A DNA stretch of 64,000 bases from Magnolia sinica (Eukaryota > Streptophyta > Magnoliopsida > Magnoliales > Magnoliaceae). The DNA is taken from positions 64,860,001 through 64,924,000 of the forward strand of contig NC_080586.1 in NCBI RefSeq assembly GCF_029962835.1, read 5' to 3'. The notes under the pieces were generated by a model, which did no database searches, was not told the DNA's origin, and saw only the letters and a list, made by a program, of their open reading frames with translations. Shown here one piece after another: positions 36,930-48,726 of the stretch (position 1 is the stretch's first letter; each line of letters starts with the position of its first letter). The position numbers and the translations under genes were made by a program.

Positions 36930-39900
36930 TGTAACGCCCTGAAAATCGGGGGTCAATCATAGACTCAACTCCCGAGTTCCAACGCATCACTTATGCAACA
37001 TAGAAAATGATGATTTAATGTTGTCCGTATTAGTGCATTAAACATGAGTGGGATTAAGCTAAAACAACATGTCATACTCCAAAGGCATTTAAATAACGCA
37101 AGCGGAAGACTGTGATATGTATATAGATCGTATAAGTGAGTGTAAGCCTCCAGAGTATGAACGTCACTAAGTTAAGTAATTACAAGTGTATTTCCAAAAT
37201 AAACAAAATAATGAAGTGTCGTGTCATCTATCCATGCCCCTGTAGCCCCGTATACGCAAATCTAGGCCTACATAAACCTGCCTGCCAGCTGCGTATAGGA
37301 GAACGCCTCCTCATCATCCGTGAAGTCTGCCTCCGCCTCGTAAGTCGAGTCATCCTCTGAAACTACAACAAAGTCTGGTGGGTGTTTAAAACACCGTCCC
37401 AGAACGTAGGAGTGAGTGATCAACTCAGTGGAGCTATAAGGTAAAGGTTAATATGTTATCAATTCAATCAAGCAGTAATGATAAAGCAGTCCAGCAATCA
37501 AGTTCTAAATACTCTTATTAATGCAAGAATGGTATGCAATAATGATGCATGCTCTCGCCTATACTCCCTCAGCGTCTTCGTCTCACAGCGCGCATGGCAA
37601 CCTCCCGAAAATGCTCTTCCTCACCAAAGCACATGCAGTGCAGTGCATGCTCATGTTAGCCAATACTTATTTAGATTGATTCATACAGCAGTGTTGGGAA
37701 GCCAAGGTACCTCTCTTGTATCATTTGCCCAAACAATGATCCCTTCTAGGGTCGTCAGTCCTAGCTAGTCTCATACGATATCACGGTTCCAGGTCGCTAC
37801 AAAGGGCTTGTCACCTCGATGCAAGCCGAGCTTATACTCTAGTTACTACGGAAAGGCTCATCACCTCAATGTAGGCTCAGAGTATGCTCGAGGTCACTAC
37901 GAGTGGCTCATCACCTAGTCGTAGGCCAACAGCTCGAATACAGTGTCCCATACCACCGTATTCGGCTCACGAGATTAGGTTGCTCACTGGTCACTACGGG
38001 TGGGCTCGTCACCCTGGTGTAGGCCGACAGCTCGACCACGGTGTCCCATACCACCATGTCCGACTCATGATTCTTAGCGGATCGAGGTACCAGGGTTAAT
38101 GGGGCTTCTCACTGGTAAGCTTGGTACCTTAGATTCAAGCAGTAGCGTCCATACATGGTGAACATACATTGGGTCAATCGGGTTACTTGACGAGCTCGAC
38201 TGGTACGAGCGCACATCGAGTTAATCGACATGAAGTACCTAAGCACTCCGTGTGGCCTAACCACTGCCGAAAACTAAAGTACGGCTCGGATTCATCGGCC
38301 ATGTCTCATGTGGCGAAGCAACCTCAGCCACCAAACCAGGGCCGATTACTGATTGCCTGGACTATATCAGTCCCAACCATGCTCAATTCCAACAAGTAAT
38401 CATATGAGATAGTCAAAGCAGTAATGATCAAGTAATTCAAATCCTACAACCATTTGGGTATTGTATGAAATACAACATAAACATGAATTCACACATATGC
38501 ATTCCATAAGTAAAACAGATAATATAATATAAGTTGCATAGAGGGAATCATACACATAGTTAAGGTAGTTGAGGATCTTATCTCAACTCCCCTGCAAAAT
38601 ACAATTTACCAACTACTTGCTCGTTCGGACATTTGTACAAACACTTAGGCTACATATTCCAATATACATGACGTATGTTGATTTCAACATACAATAGGGC
38701 AAATCCTTTCACCGAGGAGTTATCTAATACACATCAATCATGTTCTTACATTCAATACACATGGTAGGCACAAGTCATAAATCCATATTCATACAGTCAT
38801 TTCAACAAACACTTAGACTACACACTATAACATACATGACGTATGTTGGCCATAACATGTATTAGGACAAGTCTTTTCGCCAAGGGGTCGTCGTACGTAC
38901 AACAACCCTATATCTACGACGGATAATCATGTCAAGCACGAATCCAAATTCTATACGCATGCAATCGTTTCAACTAACACATGGGATACACTATATTCAA
39001 CATAGTTCATATATATCTGTAAAGCGAAGGATACATCACATTTAGCATGTGAAATGGCACCCAAATCAGTTATAAATCATTAACCGACATTAAAAGACTT
39101 GAAAACCATAACCTAAATGTTTATAGTCCGCACCTTTTGCCGGTAAACAAGTATCGAACTCAGTTTGTATACCGAGTCTTTGTCTGCGTCACAACGGCAA
39201 CCTATAGTATGAAATAGGTTAGCTATTTCATCACTTACACTATTTGAAACCCTAAAACAGATTAGGGTTAGGCTTTTCTTACCTAAGAATGACGTCAGAA
39301 TTGCTGGAATAGCGAAATAGAAGTGACAGTTAGGTACGTGGAGCAGTGGGATTGAATTCCAAGAACGATCTCCCACTTTCTCTCTCTTTCCTTCCCTTTT
39401 TCTCTCACTCTCCTCTTCTTAAGGTTTAGAAATTCGTATGGGAGAGAGAGAGGTGGGTTTAAGACCCTTATATAGGCTCAGAAGTGATGGGAATGGCCCC
39501 AGGGCTAAGGTATACTTAGGTTACAGCCAAATAGTATCTGTTTCGATCCAACGGAGCACTTCTGGAGGCCCCTTTGCTGAATGCAGTCAGACTTAAGCTC
39601 CCTGACCATGGATCTAGATCAGGTGAAGTTTTCGGTCAGATCGGGTTTGCAGATCGACCGTGGCGAACCAGTTTTAGTTCAACGGTCACCGGTGCTCGAT
39701 CAGGGTCACAAGCACACTGACCTGTATTGGAAATTTTTCCTGATCCGAGGGTTTAATTGGGTCAGATTCCGACGGTCAGAATCCTTAAATTTGGCTTGCA
39801 AGCGAACCGACTCAATTCACTTAAGTTTCAGTTCATTTCCTAAAAATATTCGCGTTTCTCACACCCTTCGCTCCGGGCTCAAGTTGTGCGTTTCTGGGTA

Positions 39901-40255
39901 CTATTAGGACTTGATTTCCGAAATGGTTGTCAAGTCCAACAAGGCGGTCATATTCGTATAGTTTTGTAGTTATTGTACTTTCGACATGCAGTTCAGGTCC
40001 GATACGGAGTTTCATGACGCTCCCGAGAGCAACTAGGTTTAGAGATTGATCCTAGATTTCAGGGTAATGTAGCGTTAATGATTCTACAAGTTTTGGGTCT
40101 TGCAGATCATATTTAAAGTGATTAGTGCTAATTTCACAGCTAATCTAGTTTAACACTTAGTTAACTTTGTCTAATTTCTAAAGGATTCGGTCCTGAGTGA
40201 TTTCTGCCTGAGGTGGTACTCGGGTCTTTGTACGGATTTTTCCGAGACATTATAA
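36930..40255 (-). mobile_element. Element F: solo LTR of the element D family
   Basis: This 3326-bp sequence starts TGTAACGCCCTG and ends CGAGACATTATA (the usual CA end mutated to TA). It is flanked by ACATG on both sides (36925-36929 and 40256-40260). It aligns along its whole length with both LTRs of D, with no internal domain, so LTR-LTR recombination has removed the rest. Confidence 0.93.
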
Positions 40256-40260
40256 CATGG

Positions 40261-42628
40261 GACGTGGCCCACTTCCCTATAGGATGTCCACATATGGGAC
40301 CCACTTTGATGCCTTTTAGGGGCAGCCGTCCAGGCCCTATGACTGTCCACCCAAGGACGCCCAAGCCTACTGGGCTGCTGCTGGACGTCCAGTCCAGCAG
40401 CATGGCCCACTTGATATATGTGTTGTATCCATCCCCTTTCTCTGGTGGGACCCCTTTGTGACGTGTGGGTCATCAAGGAACAAGAATATTATATAAAATA
40501 AATTATTGCTGGACCCCATCAGGCCCAGAAAGTGGGTGGGCTGGAATTTCAGCAATAAGCCCAAACTTACTGCCCATAAGTGTTTGTTTTGGGGCAACAA
40601 GGCCCACCAGATTTGGGAATGTTTTGCACACATATCTTATCCTATTTCCTATCATTCTTTGGGCTTAATTAGTACACACTTGAGGCCCACTCTAGTTGGG
40701 TTTTTATTGGATCAATGTTCATAGCTATTTGTTGAATTTTCTAGGCCCATTTGTCCTGGAACTATCTAGATAGGCCCCTTGACCTTTGAGCCTACACTTA
40801 CTACTTATTGTGATGGGTTTGTGAGCCATAATATGCAAGTAGTTGGGCCCTTGGTTGCCTACCAAAATAACCATTGTACTTGAGTCAAGTTGTGAGGCCC
40901 AACTCACTTGAATTAAGTATAAGGATTGCCCTTATGGTTGGATTACCGGGCTGCCCATTAGGCCCACCACAATGTGTGGGTTTATGACCTTTATGGTTGG
41001 GCCTAAACCTTGCTTGAGGGCCTACCATATTGCTTATGTGTTGGGCTTGGTGTATAACCCACTAGGCCATGGATTGCTTAGGCCTTGGGCCTTGTTTCAT
41101 ATTCGAATAGTGGCGGGCTATCTTTTGGGACCCAGTTGAGGTTGGATGTCCTCCTTGGTGACCCTAAGGTAGGCCCATGGGTTGCTATGGGTGGTTTAAG
41201 GCCCATCATAGGCCCGCGTTAAGAGCCTTTATTCCTTTAGGCTTATATATTGCCCTCCCTAGCTTTGTGGGCTACCCCAAAGTATTGGGCCCGCACTAGA
41301 GGATTGATCCTTAGATTAATTGTCTAATTACCTAGACTTGATTCCCTCCTTAGGAACGAGGAGTATGTTCTAAGTTATCATTGCCATATGACACACCCTC
41401 TTGACCCATATGCATCATGGTATGTTTGGATTTCATTTGTGTATGGTCATTGGGTTGATATGATAGAGGGATGGAGTTCCCCTCTTGTGCATATTGAGTG
41501 CTTAGAGCTAGTGCATGATTGGTATGCGTGATTCATGCATTTGACATCACATCTCATGGATATTATTGCTCTTGCTTCATCAAGGCCTTGCCTCCACAGG
41601 GGTATTCGTAGATGGTCGTATGTGGACACCAGAAATGTAGTATTTAAGCATTTGGGGTGCATAGGATATCCCTAGGTGAAAGCCTCTAAACCTTCAAGGT
41701 ACCTAGAGGACACCTCAACGCCGTGACCGAGTGAAAATTATGAGCGTCCGAGTGCCTTACACCGTTAGGCCGCGTCTCTTACTGTCGTGTAGTCGGTTGA
41801 GATGAGATGTGGCCTCATCCACCTGAGTGAGTGGGCATTACTAGGCTAAGTCTGACCAGCTCGTGAGTAGGTCCGCTACCGTTGAGCCTTGCTAGTGATT
41901 GGCTGTCCACAGGTGGGTAGTGTGGTCTCTTACGCTCATTTAACTGTGTGGTCTTGAGAGCGACAGTCATTCTGTAGTGCATTAGACCTCAGTGATATTC
42001 CTTATGATGGAACTATTTTGCATATGTGGACCAGTTATGAGCATTGACATTACTTCGCATTGCATTGGTATCGGCTGTGTAAGCCTTATTACATTGCATA
42101 GCCTTGGTATGGCTTCCTGCATTCATGGCTTAGCCTTGGTAAGGCTAGTGATATTGGCATTGATCATGTTTCCCTTCTGCATCCCTTATTATTCTTCTGC
42201 GCACTATTGTCATACACCTTCACCACCCTTTAAATTTTCTATAAGCTTATGCACGATTGATGCATGCAGGAGATCCTAGGTCGACATCTTAGCAGCGGAG
42301 CTTAGATAGGAGTTGAGCCGAGGACCCCAATGTTGCAGATCCTTCCCTCTTTCTTCTGTTATCATATGTATTTCCTTCAGCCATGTATCTAAAGTTCAAA
42401 TTCATAGTAGATTTTGCTATGTGTTCCTTTGTTATTTCTGAGATTTACTTGCTATGATCTTGGGTATGCTCTATTGAATTGGAATTGTGATATGGAAATC
42501 CTCCTTATACGATCCCAGGATCGGAATCCTGCCTCATGAGCCGAGAATGGGGTGCTACGAAGGCTATTACAGCCGGAACTGGCTGTTAGGTTCCTGGTGA
42601 ATCCAATCACCGAGTCTGGGGCGTGACA
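40261..42628. repeat. Element C, last segment
   Basis: The right part of the solo LTR is rich in GGCCCA motifs at 40270-41300. It ends with the family-specific terminus CTGGGGCGTGACA. The GCCCA target duplication follows. No convincing frame. Confidence 0.85.
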
Positions 42629-42633
42629 GCCCA

Positions 42634-43110
42634 TTTGGTGAAGTAATCCACTACTACAATGACGAACTTGGTCTGACCTTTTCCCATAGGGAATGGCCCG
42701 ATAATGTCGATCCCCCATTGAGCAAACGGCCAAGGACCAGCCACAAGGGTAAGTTCTTTCGGTGGTTGTCACAGAACGGCCACGAATCTCTGACATTTAT
42801 CACACCTCTGGACGATTTTCCCTGCATTGTGCTGAATGGTCGGCTAATAGTAACTCTGCCGGATGACCTTGTGAACTAATGATCGTCCTCTAGAGTGGTT
42901 CTCACAGATCCCCTCGTAAAATTCTCTCAGGATGTATTCGGCTTCTTTTGGTCGCAGGCATCTTAAGTAAGGTAGATAAAATCCTTTCTTATAAAGTGTG
43001 CCATTGAGCATGGTATATCGGGCGGCCTTAATCTTCATTCGTCGCGCTTCTGCTTGGTCCTCAGGCAATTCGTTGGTTTCGAGATAGCGGATGATTGAGT
43101 CCGCCTATGT
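42634..43110 (-). pseudogene. Element B integrase, N-terminal half
   Basis: From 43068 the frame encodes MPEDQAEARRMKIKAARY and then the HHCC zinc-binding region (EGICENHSRGRSL, HNAGKIVQRCDKCQRF), with a stop after IRQSYY. The core follows with the first catalytic aspartate in QWGIDIIGPFPMG (about 42695-42720), and the frame is cut at DYFTKW by the insertion of C. It resumes as AEAEP at 15614. Confidence 0.9.
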
Positions 43111-43620
43111 TGGTTTTGAGTTAATCGGAAGAATCGTTGAGGTGTCTGCTTTGTCGACGCTCAATTTAGCCAAGAATTCAATGGGGATAGATCTTGGGAT
43201 TTCATCCTCGTCTTCTGTAGTGAGCTTTGCCAGCATATTAGCTTTGGAATTCTCGGCCCGCAGGATTAGGGCGTCGCTGTGGTATTGGAAACTGTCGATC
43301 AATTCTTTGGCCTTTAGACGTTCTTTTTTTTGTTTGATAGATGTCGGCTATTTGGTTGATGACTAATTGTGAGTCACTAAAAACATCTAGGTGGTGAGCT
43401 CCCATATTCGCTGCTAACCTTAGTCCGACGAGCAAAGCTTCGTATTCTGCTGTATTGTTAGAGGCTTGGAATCCAAATCTCAAGGCATACTGCATGTGCG
43501 TATGGTCAGGAGTTTCCAAGACGACCCCTGCCCCGCTTGCCTTGGAGTTAGAAGAGCCATCAACATAAAGCCTCCAACGGAAGGGTCAGGTCGAAGTTAG
43601 GAGTCGGACGATTCAAGGGC
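43105..43620 (-). pseudogene. Element B second RNase H-like domain
   Basis: The block YALRFGFQASNNTAEYEALLVGLRLA and VFSDSQLVINQI (43340-43490) is the additional RNase H-like domain that marks Tat-lineage elements. The frame shifts near 43310, and the remainder (FQYHSDALILRAENSKAN, then the linker to integrase) is in the frame at 43105-43302. Confidence 0.85.
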
Positions 43621-43792
43621 TCGTTGGCTTTCTAACCCTTTTGGAACGAGCTCCAATCCAGATAGGTTGGTAATAGGTCGTTCATCGATCGGAGATTGCT
43701 CAGATGACTGTGTGACCTCAACGATGAAGTCGGCCACAGCTTGCCCTTTGATTGCAACTCACGTCTGATATTTGATATCAAACTCACTCAGT

Positions 43793-44190
43793 TCAATTGC
43801 CCATTTGGTGAGACAACCTGAAACTTCTGGTTTTTGTAGTACTTGTCGCAATGGTTGATCGGTCAGGACGGTAATTGAATGGGCTTGGAAGTATGGCCGC
43901 AGGCACTGGGAGGAAATAACAAGAGTCAGGGCCACTTTTTTTCAAGGTCGGATATCTTGTTTCTGCTAGAACAGGGGCTTTACTGGCGTAGTAGACTGGG
44001 AATTGTTTCCCTTCATCTTCCCGAATCAATGCTAAGCTGATCGTTGCATCAGATACAACTAAGTACAGTAATAGTGTTTCTCCTGGCTCGGGCTTGGAGA
44101 GTAAAGGCGGTGATCCTAGGTATGCTTTGAGCTGTTGGAAGGTTGTCTCGCACTCTTCGGTCCAGTTCACTATCTACCTCCCTTTCAATT
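43793..44190 (-). pseudogene. Element B RNase H
   Basis: The frame at 43793-44170 begins MNWTEECETTFQQLKAYL, then SPPLLSKPEPGETLLLYLVVSD (the first catalytic-type aspartate in VSDATIS), then FPVYYASKAPVLAETRYP. A frameshift near 43945 moves the end of the domain to another frame. Confidence 0.87.
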
Positions 44191-44269
44191 GTTTGAAAAA
44201 TGGGAGGCATTTGTCTATAGCTCAGGACACGAAGCAATTAAGTGCAACAATCCTTCCAGTTAGCCTTTG

Positions 44270-45060
44270 TATATCCTTGATCGTCTTTGGAGATTGCATG
44301 TTGAGTAGAGCTTTGATTTTTTCGAGATTTGCCTCGATCCCTCACTAGCTAACTAAAAAATCGAGGAACTTCCCCGAGCTTACGCCAAATGCACACTTGC
44401 TCGGATTCAGTTTCATCCGATATTTTCGAAGGATGAGGAACATTTCCTTGAGGTCGGCCACATGGTCTATAATCTTAACACTCTTGATGAGCATGTTGTC
44501 GATATAGACTTCCATGTTCACCTTATTTGGCGAGCGAACATTTTATTGACCAATCTTTGGTAAGTCGCCCCTGCATTCTTCAAACTAAAGGGCATCACAC
44601 GGTAACAATAAAGACATTTGTCGGTGACAAATGTAGTTTTAGATTTATCTCCAAGGTGCATTACAATCTGATTGTACCCTAAATATACATTCATAAAACT
44701 AAAGAATTCATGTCCTGCGGTACTGTCGACCAACTGGTTGATCCTAGGAAGAGGGAAGCTGTCTTTGGGGTAGGCTTTATTCAAGTCTGTGTAATCTACA
44801 CAGACTCGCCATTTTCTATTAACTTTTTTGACCAGTACAATGTTGGCCACCTAATCAGGATAGTAGACCTCTTCGATGAATTTGGCCTTGAGGAGCTTGC
44901 TAACCTCTTCTTCGATCACGACGTACCTTTCTATGCCGAGGGTGCGTCACTTCTGCCGGATCGGCTTGTAGATCGGATCAATATTCAGTCGGTGCCTAAT
45001 AATGGTGGGGTCGATCCCTGGCATGTCCTCATGGGACCATGCAAAAACATCAGCGTATCG
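44270..45060 (-). pseudogene. Element B reverse transcriptase with mutated catalytic box
   Basis: The domain starts near 45060 (DVFAWSHEDMPGIDP), continues with IEEEVSKLLKAKFIEEV and, after a stop, ANIVLVKKVNRKWRVCVDY, the LGYNQIVMHLGDKSKTTF block and MPFSLKNAGATYQRL. The open frame ends at 44518 through a frameshift just before the active site, which reads MEVYIDNMLIKS (about 44480-44515). The expected Y-x-D-D is Y-I-D-N, so the second catalytic aspartate is lost. The change GAC to AAC fits a CpG transition. Confidence 0.9.
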
Positions 45061-45399
45061 TCGCAATAGGGCTACCAATTTATCCTTCAATGGCGAAGTC
45101 AAGGATGACCCGACCTGTACAGTCCTAAAGGTGTTGGACTCGTCCAATGGGATTTGAACAAGGTCTTCTACGGGTTGACCTCGCTTAGGAGATTCCTCAC
45201 ATGGATTCAAGGACTCGATCGTCATTACCTCTGGTGGACCCTTTAGGGCCATTGCATAACATTGTCGAGCATCGTGTTAGTCACCTTTGACAATTTCCAC
45301 GCCCTGATCGCTCAGGAATTTCATGGAAAGATGGTAGGCAAATACTATTGCTCGAAGGAGGTACACTGACGGTCTTTCGAGAATAGCGTTGTAGACTGA

Positions 45400-45720
45400 T
45401 AATTGATCGACCATGAGGAAGTCGACCATCACAGTGGTCTAGTTCTGCCCATCCCCAGCCGTGAGAAGGAGCTAGATAGCTCCTTCGGGCAGGATCTGTC
45501 CACCTGAGAATCCGATCAGGAGAGTTCGCACTGGTCGGAGTGTAGACCGATCAATACCCATCTTGTCAAAGGCCTGGGTGAAAAGCACGTCTGCGGATGA
45601 CCCTGTGTTGATGAGGACCCGAAACACTTTCTGATTGGCTATGGTCATGGAAATTACCAAGGCCTCATCATGAGGGTGATGAACGCCTCGGGCGACTTCT
45701 TCGGTAAAGGTCACATTGTA
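45400..45720 (-). pseudogene. Element B aspartic protease with mutated active site
   Basis: The frame from 45714 reads MTFTEEVARGVHHPHDEALV, then VLINTGSSADVLF where relatives have D-T-G-S-S, then LIGFSGGQILPEGAI before a stop. The catalytic aspartate is asparagine (AAC, probably from GAC at a CpG), so the enzyme would be inactive even without the stops. Confidence 0.88.
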
Positions 45721-45859
45721 CTTTTCCAGTTTCCTTTCCTTCGAGGGTCAGGCAAGGACCATAATTTCTGCTTCAAGATGGCTAATGCTCCTCGCATGCG
45801 TCTTTCGAGCATTATTCGAATCACCTCCGCCTTCGTGACCCCCGATGATCGTGCGGATT

Positions 45860-46990
45860 TCTCCGGTTGGCTAGTTATCAGTCGGGCGTTCTTCAGCAGT
45901 TGTGATCTGACTCTTTCCTTGGTCCACATGTTCTCCGAGATAGCCTTCTTGGATAAGTCTCTCAATCTCCTGCTTGAGGTTATAGCAGTCGCTTGTATTA
46001 TGTTCGTGATCCTAGTGAAAGTAACAATATTTATTCTTGCTTCTTCGATCGGGATTGGTTCGTAACTTGTTCGGCTAGTGGACAAGGCGCTCGCCCTTTA
46101 TCTCCATCAGGACCTGCTCATGGGACTTATTGAATGAGGTGTAAATAGTGAGCTTACTATCAAGTTGCTTCCTCGACCTATGGCCGTCCCGAGATCGGTC
46201 GTCCTTTCATTTCTTGCTTGCGTAGGTCGAGTCAGGCTTTTTTTTCATCTGTTCTTTAGCTAAGGCGTTTTTGTTTTGAGCTGCATCCCGCAAGATCCAG
46301 GACTCCTCGGCATTGGCATACACTTGCGACCGGTTCATGAATTCGGCCAGGGTAGCAGGAGGGTTCTTAGCCAAAGAAAAGAGGAATGGCTTACCCTTAA
46401 TCCGCTCGTGATGGTGTCCAGTGCAGTCTCATCTAAGTGTTTCCGAACCTGTAACGCCTCCAGGTTGAAGCGCTTGATGTAATCCTTCAAAAGTTCGCCA
46501 TCTCTTTAAACAATGTTCATGAGGTAGGCTAATGCTTTGAGCCTTTTCTTTCCCCCAATGAAGTTTGTGGCAAATGCTTCACTGAGTTCGGAGAACGAGC
46601 TGATGGACCTTGACTTTAACTATTTGAACCAGAGTCGAGTTGCGTCGGCCAAGGTCAGCGAAAAGGCTCGGCACATGACTGCGTCCAAAGCATTGTGTTG
46701 TTGCATGTAAGTCCGGAAGGACTCCATGTGCTTCGTTGGCTCGATATTCCTGGTGTAGGGTGTGATCTGGGGCAATCGAAACCTATCCAGTAACCATGCT
46801 CGTATTATGTCGACTGTAAATGGAGACTCAGTTTCTTCTACCCCAGTTGTATTGGATTGATAGGTTTGCTTCATGTCCGCAATATGCTTTTGCAGGTTCT
46901 GGAGTTCCACCTTCCATGGTTCCTCGCTATTAGCGGTAGCCTCGATCGGAGGTCGACTACACTTTCTCCAATCTATTTCGTGACGTAGTT
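45860..46990 (-). pseudogene. Element B gag
   Basis: The capsid region is recognisable at 46910-46370 (SPFTVDIIRAW, CRAFSLTLADATRLWF, then after a stop at 46620 the SISSFSELSEAF and LKDYIKRFNLEALQVRKHLDE blocks). A zinc-finger-like region follows near 46040-45960 (KYCYFH, HNTSDCYNLKQEIERLI). Several stops and frame changes are present. Confidence 0.85.
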
Positions 46991-47490
46991 CGGACGCATG
47001 TAATGGGATAGTCCCTGAAACATGGGACGGGACAGGCTCGACCAGATTGTGCTACTGGCTCGGTTGCAGAGCGGCCCGCGTAGCGGAGGGCCAATGAGGG
47101 TTGGTGTATGGTCGGACATCGCTCGACTGTCCCCCCCTCTGATCGGATCCCTACACTCGTTGAGGCTCCATTTGCTCTAGCATTTATTTCATATAACCTA
47201 GGTCGGCCTTGATATCTCTGACCTCCCTCTCAAGGGCGTTCCGTCCACCATTCCTTCCATGATTTTGTTGACCGCGTCTACTCGAACCTGAGGTGGTTTG
47301 GTGCTGCGGGGAGCCCTAGCAGCTCACCTACTGTTCAGGTCGTTCAACAGATCATGGAGCACATTTTGTTGCGGGCATAGTCGTAATCAGAATTGCTACT
47401 GGAGGGGATTGAGCTTTCTTTTTTCCCTTCGCCATTATAGGTTATCTAGAGTATCTTTTTGGTAGATCAAGAACAACTTAAGATGTCTTT

Positions 47491-47508
47491 CGCACAGACG
47501 ACGCCAAA
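47491..47508 (-). other. Primer binding site of element B
   Basis: On the minus strand TTTGGCGTCGTCTGTGCG follows the LTR end by one base. It resembles the TTTGGCGCCGTCTGTGGG site common in Tat-lineage elements (usually assigned to tRNA-Arg). Confidence 0.65.
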
Positions 47509-47509
47509 C

Positions 47510-48070
47510 TGTTGATGCAGTTTTCCGGTAGATCCAATATGTGAGCTTTTCCTGAACCTGTAGAAGTATTAAAGAGGGACAAAGGAGGCCTTGGCTAACG
47601 CAGGGGACTCTCCAATGCTTAAGTCAAATCGAGGTCTTTAAGAATTGAATATGATCTCCAAAAGAGAGACACTAATTGAATATTAGGGTTTTGTTTTTCA
47701 ACCTACCTTGAAAGGAGGAAAGTAGCTATATTTATAGGAGACCTAGAACAGCGTTCCGGTTGGATTCTTCCCTGATTTCTTGGCTGTAATCCAGGATTTC
47801 CGTGAGATAAGGGATTCCCGAGATTGTTGGGATCTGATATTATCCCCTGGAGATCTTGAAAGATCCTCTGGGGCGTTAGAAGTTTATCCAAATCTTCTAG
47901 GTCGGTCTAGGGTCGAGACCCAAGGTGGGCCTTGACTCTATCAACGAATCAACCCTTACTATATGTGATCCAATTGAGAGCATCGTTGATTTGTGGTTGT
48001 GTGGCTCCCGACCGGTAGTTGATCCGTAATCGACTTATGGCCGATTTATAGTCGATCCGTAACTAACTTA
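47510..48070 (-). repeat. Element B 5' LTR, truncated
   Basis: It matches 396-837 and the start of 11610-11889, then breaks off near 48070 after AACTTATGACAG. About 160 bp of the LTR end is missing. It contains an extra segment of about 84 bp (about 47904-47987) absent from the other LTR. Its TATA box is at 47729-47737. Confidence 0.88.
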
Positions 48071-48139
48071 TGACAGATTTAAAATCATTTTAGTAGTGGA
48101 AGAGAGAAAACAAGCTCTATAGAGCTTTTCATATAAACG

Positions 48140-48640
48140 ATTGTTACAAAAATTAATAGATTTTAAACCAAAAGTAAACTTTGATCAAGAAGTACCTTTT
48201 GCTTGCTTATTGATGTGGCCCAACCGTTTGTGCCAGATTGTAGTAGAGTCTGTCACGGTATTGACAACAATAACATCACCAACCACAGTATCTCTGATTA
48301 ATCGATATAAACCACCCATCAACTTTTCTTTTGTAACCACTATTGCCCATTATAATCTTCAATCAACCATTTTCACATGAAAATTTGTAGCCATTTTTAT
48401 CATTTTTTTTTCTAATGATAGAAGACTTTTGTAGATTCAATATACAAGGCACCTAAAAACTGTACATGTGATACCATCAAATATGGTGATTATGACATCT
48501 GTAATCCCCACAATTTTACACGTATTATTATCATCCATGTGAACCGTGGAGCTATTACATAACTGATATGAGTAAAATAATTTTTTTGTGATGTCATATG
48601 GAACAAAGTGCCCAAATTCAAAATCCATTAATGATTTAGA
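48140..48640 (-). pseudogene. Copia retrotransposon fragment (protease to pre-integrase region)
   Basis: On the minus strand the segment reads YQLCNSSTVHMDDNNTCKI and VGITDVIITIFDGIT (48437-48580), typical of the region after Copia protease. In another frame it reads EKLMGGLYRLIRDTVVGDV and the GAG-pre-integrase signature WHKRLGHIN (48209-48235). No LTRs or other domains flank it; it abuts the truncated LTR of B. Confidence 0.8.
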
Positions 48641-48726
48641 TTCTCTGTTGGAATCATTGCCAACAATACTTCCCTATTCTCGGATATATTGCTTTTATGA
48701 ACTAGATTTTTTTTTAAAACTATTAA

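Larger units (their letters stand above)
15615..42628. mobile_element. Element C: long solo LTR (about 4.4 kb), hosting D, E and F
   Basis: It starts TGTAAGACCCAACCCG, ends GTCTGGGGCGTGACA, and is flanked by GCCCA (15610-15614 and 42629-42633). Removing D and F leaves 15615-16472, 35717-36929 and 40261-42628, together about 4.44 kb with no retroviral domain. This is best read as a solo LTR left by LTR-LTR recombination. Its ends match element E in inverted orientation: the stretch with CCTCCTTATA, CAGGATCGGAATC and GAGCCGAGAATG near 42510-42547 reappears inverted at 30270-30345. The family is probably a large-LTR Ty3/Gypsy group, judged by the GGGGCGTGACA terminus. Confidence 0.88.
396..48070 (-). 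mobile_element. Element B: Tat-lineage Ty3/Gypsy retrotransposon, split by nested insertions
   Basis: Once the insertions are removed, B is 396-837, 11610-15614 and 42634-48070, about 9.9 kb. Reading the minus strand from the right, it runs: truncated 5' LTR (47510-48070), a PBS-like site, gag, aspartic protease, reverse transcriptase, RNase H, a second RNase H-like domain, integrase, an antisense ORF, a polypurine tract (PPT), and the 3' LTR. A second RNase H and a large antisense ORF after pol are known Tat-lineage features. Element A sits in the 3' LTR and solo LTR C sits in the integrase. The 5' LTR is cut short near 48070, next to Copia-derived sequence. Both catalytic motifs that can be checked (protease and RT) are mutated, so B is dead. 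Confidence 0.9.

Noticed and set aside
15615..42628. Element C as a full-length retrotransposon with internal genes
   Set aside because: After removing D, E and F only about 4.4 kb without any retroviral domain, PBS or PPT is left; a solo LTR explains it better.
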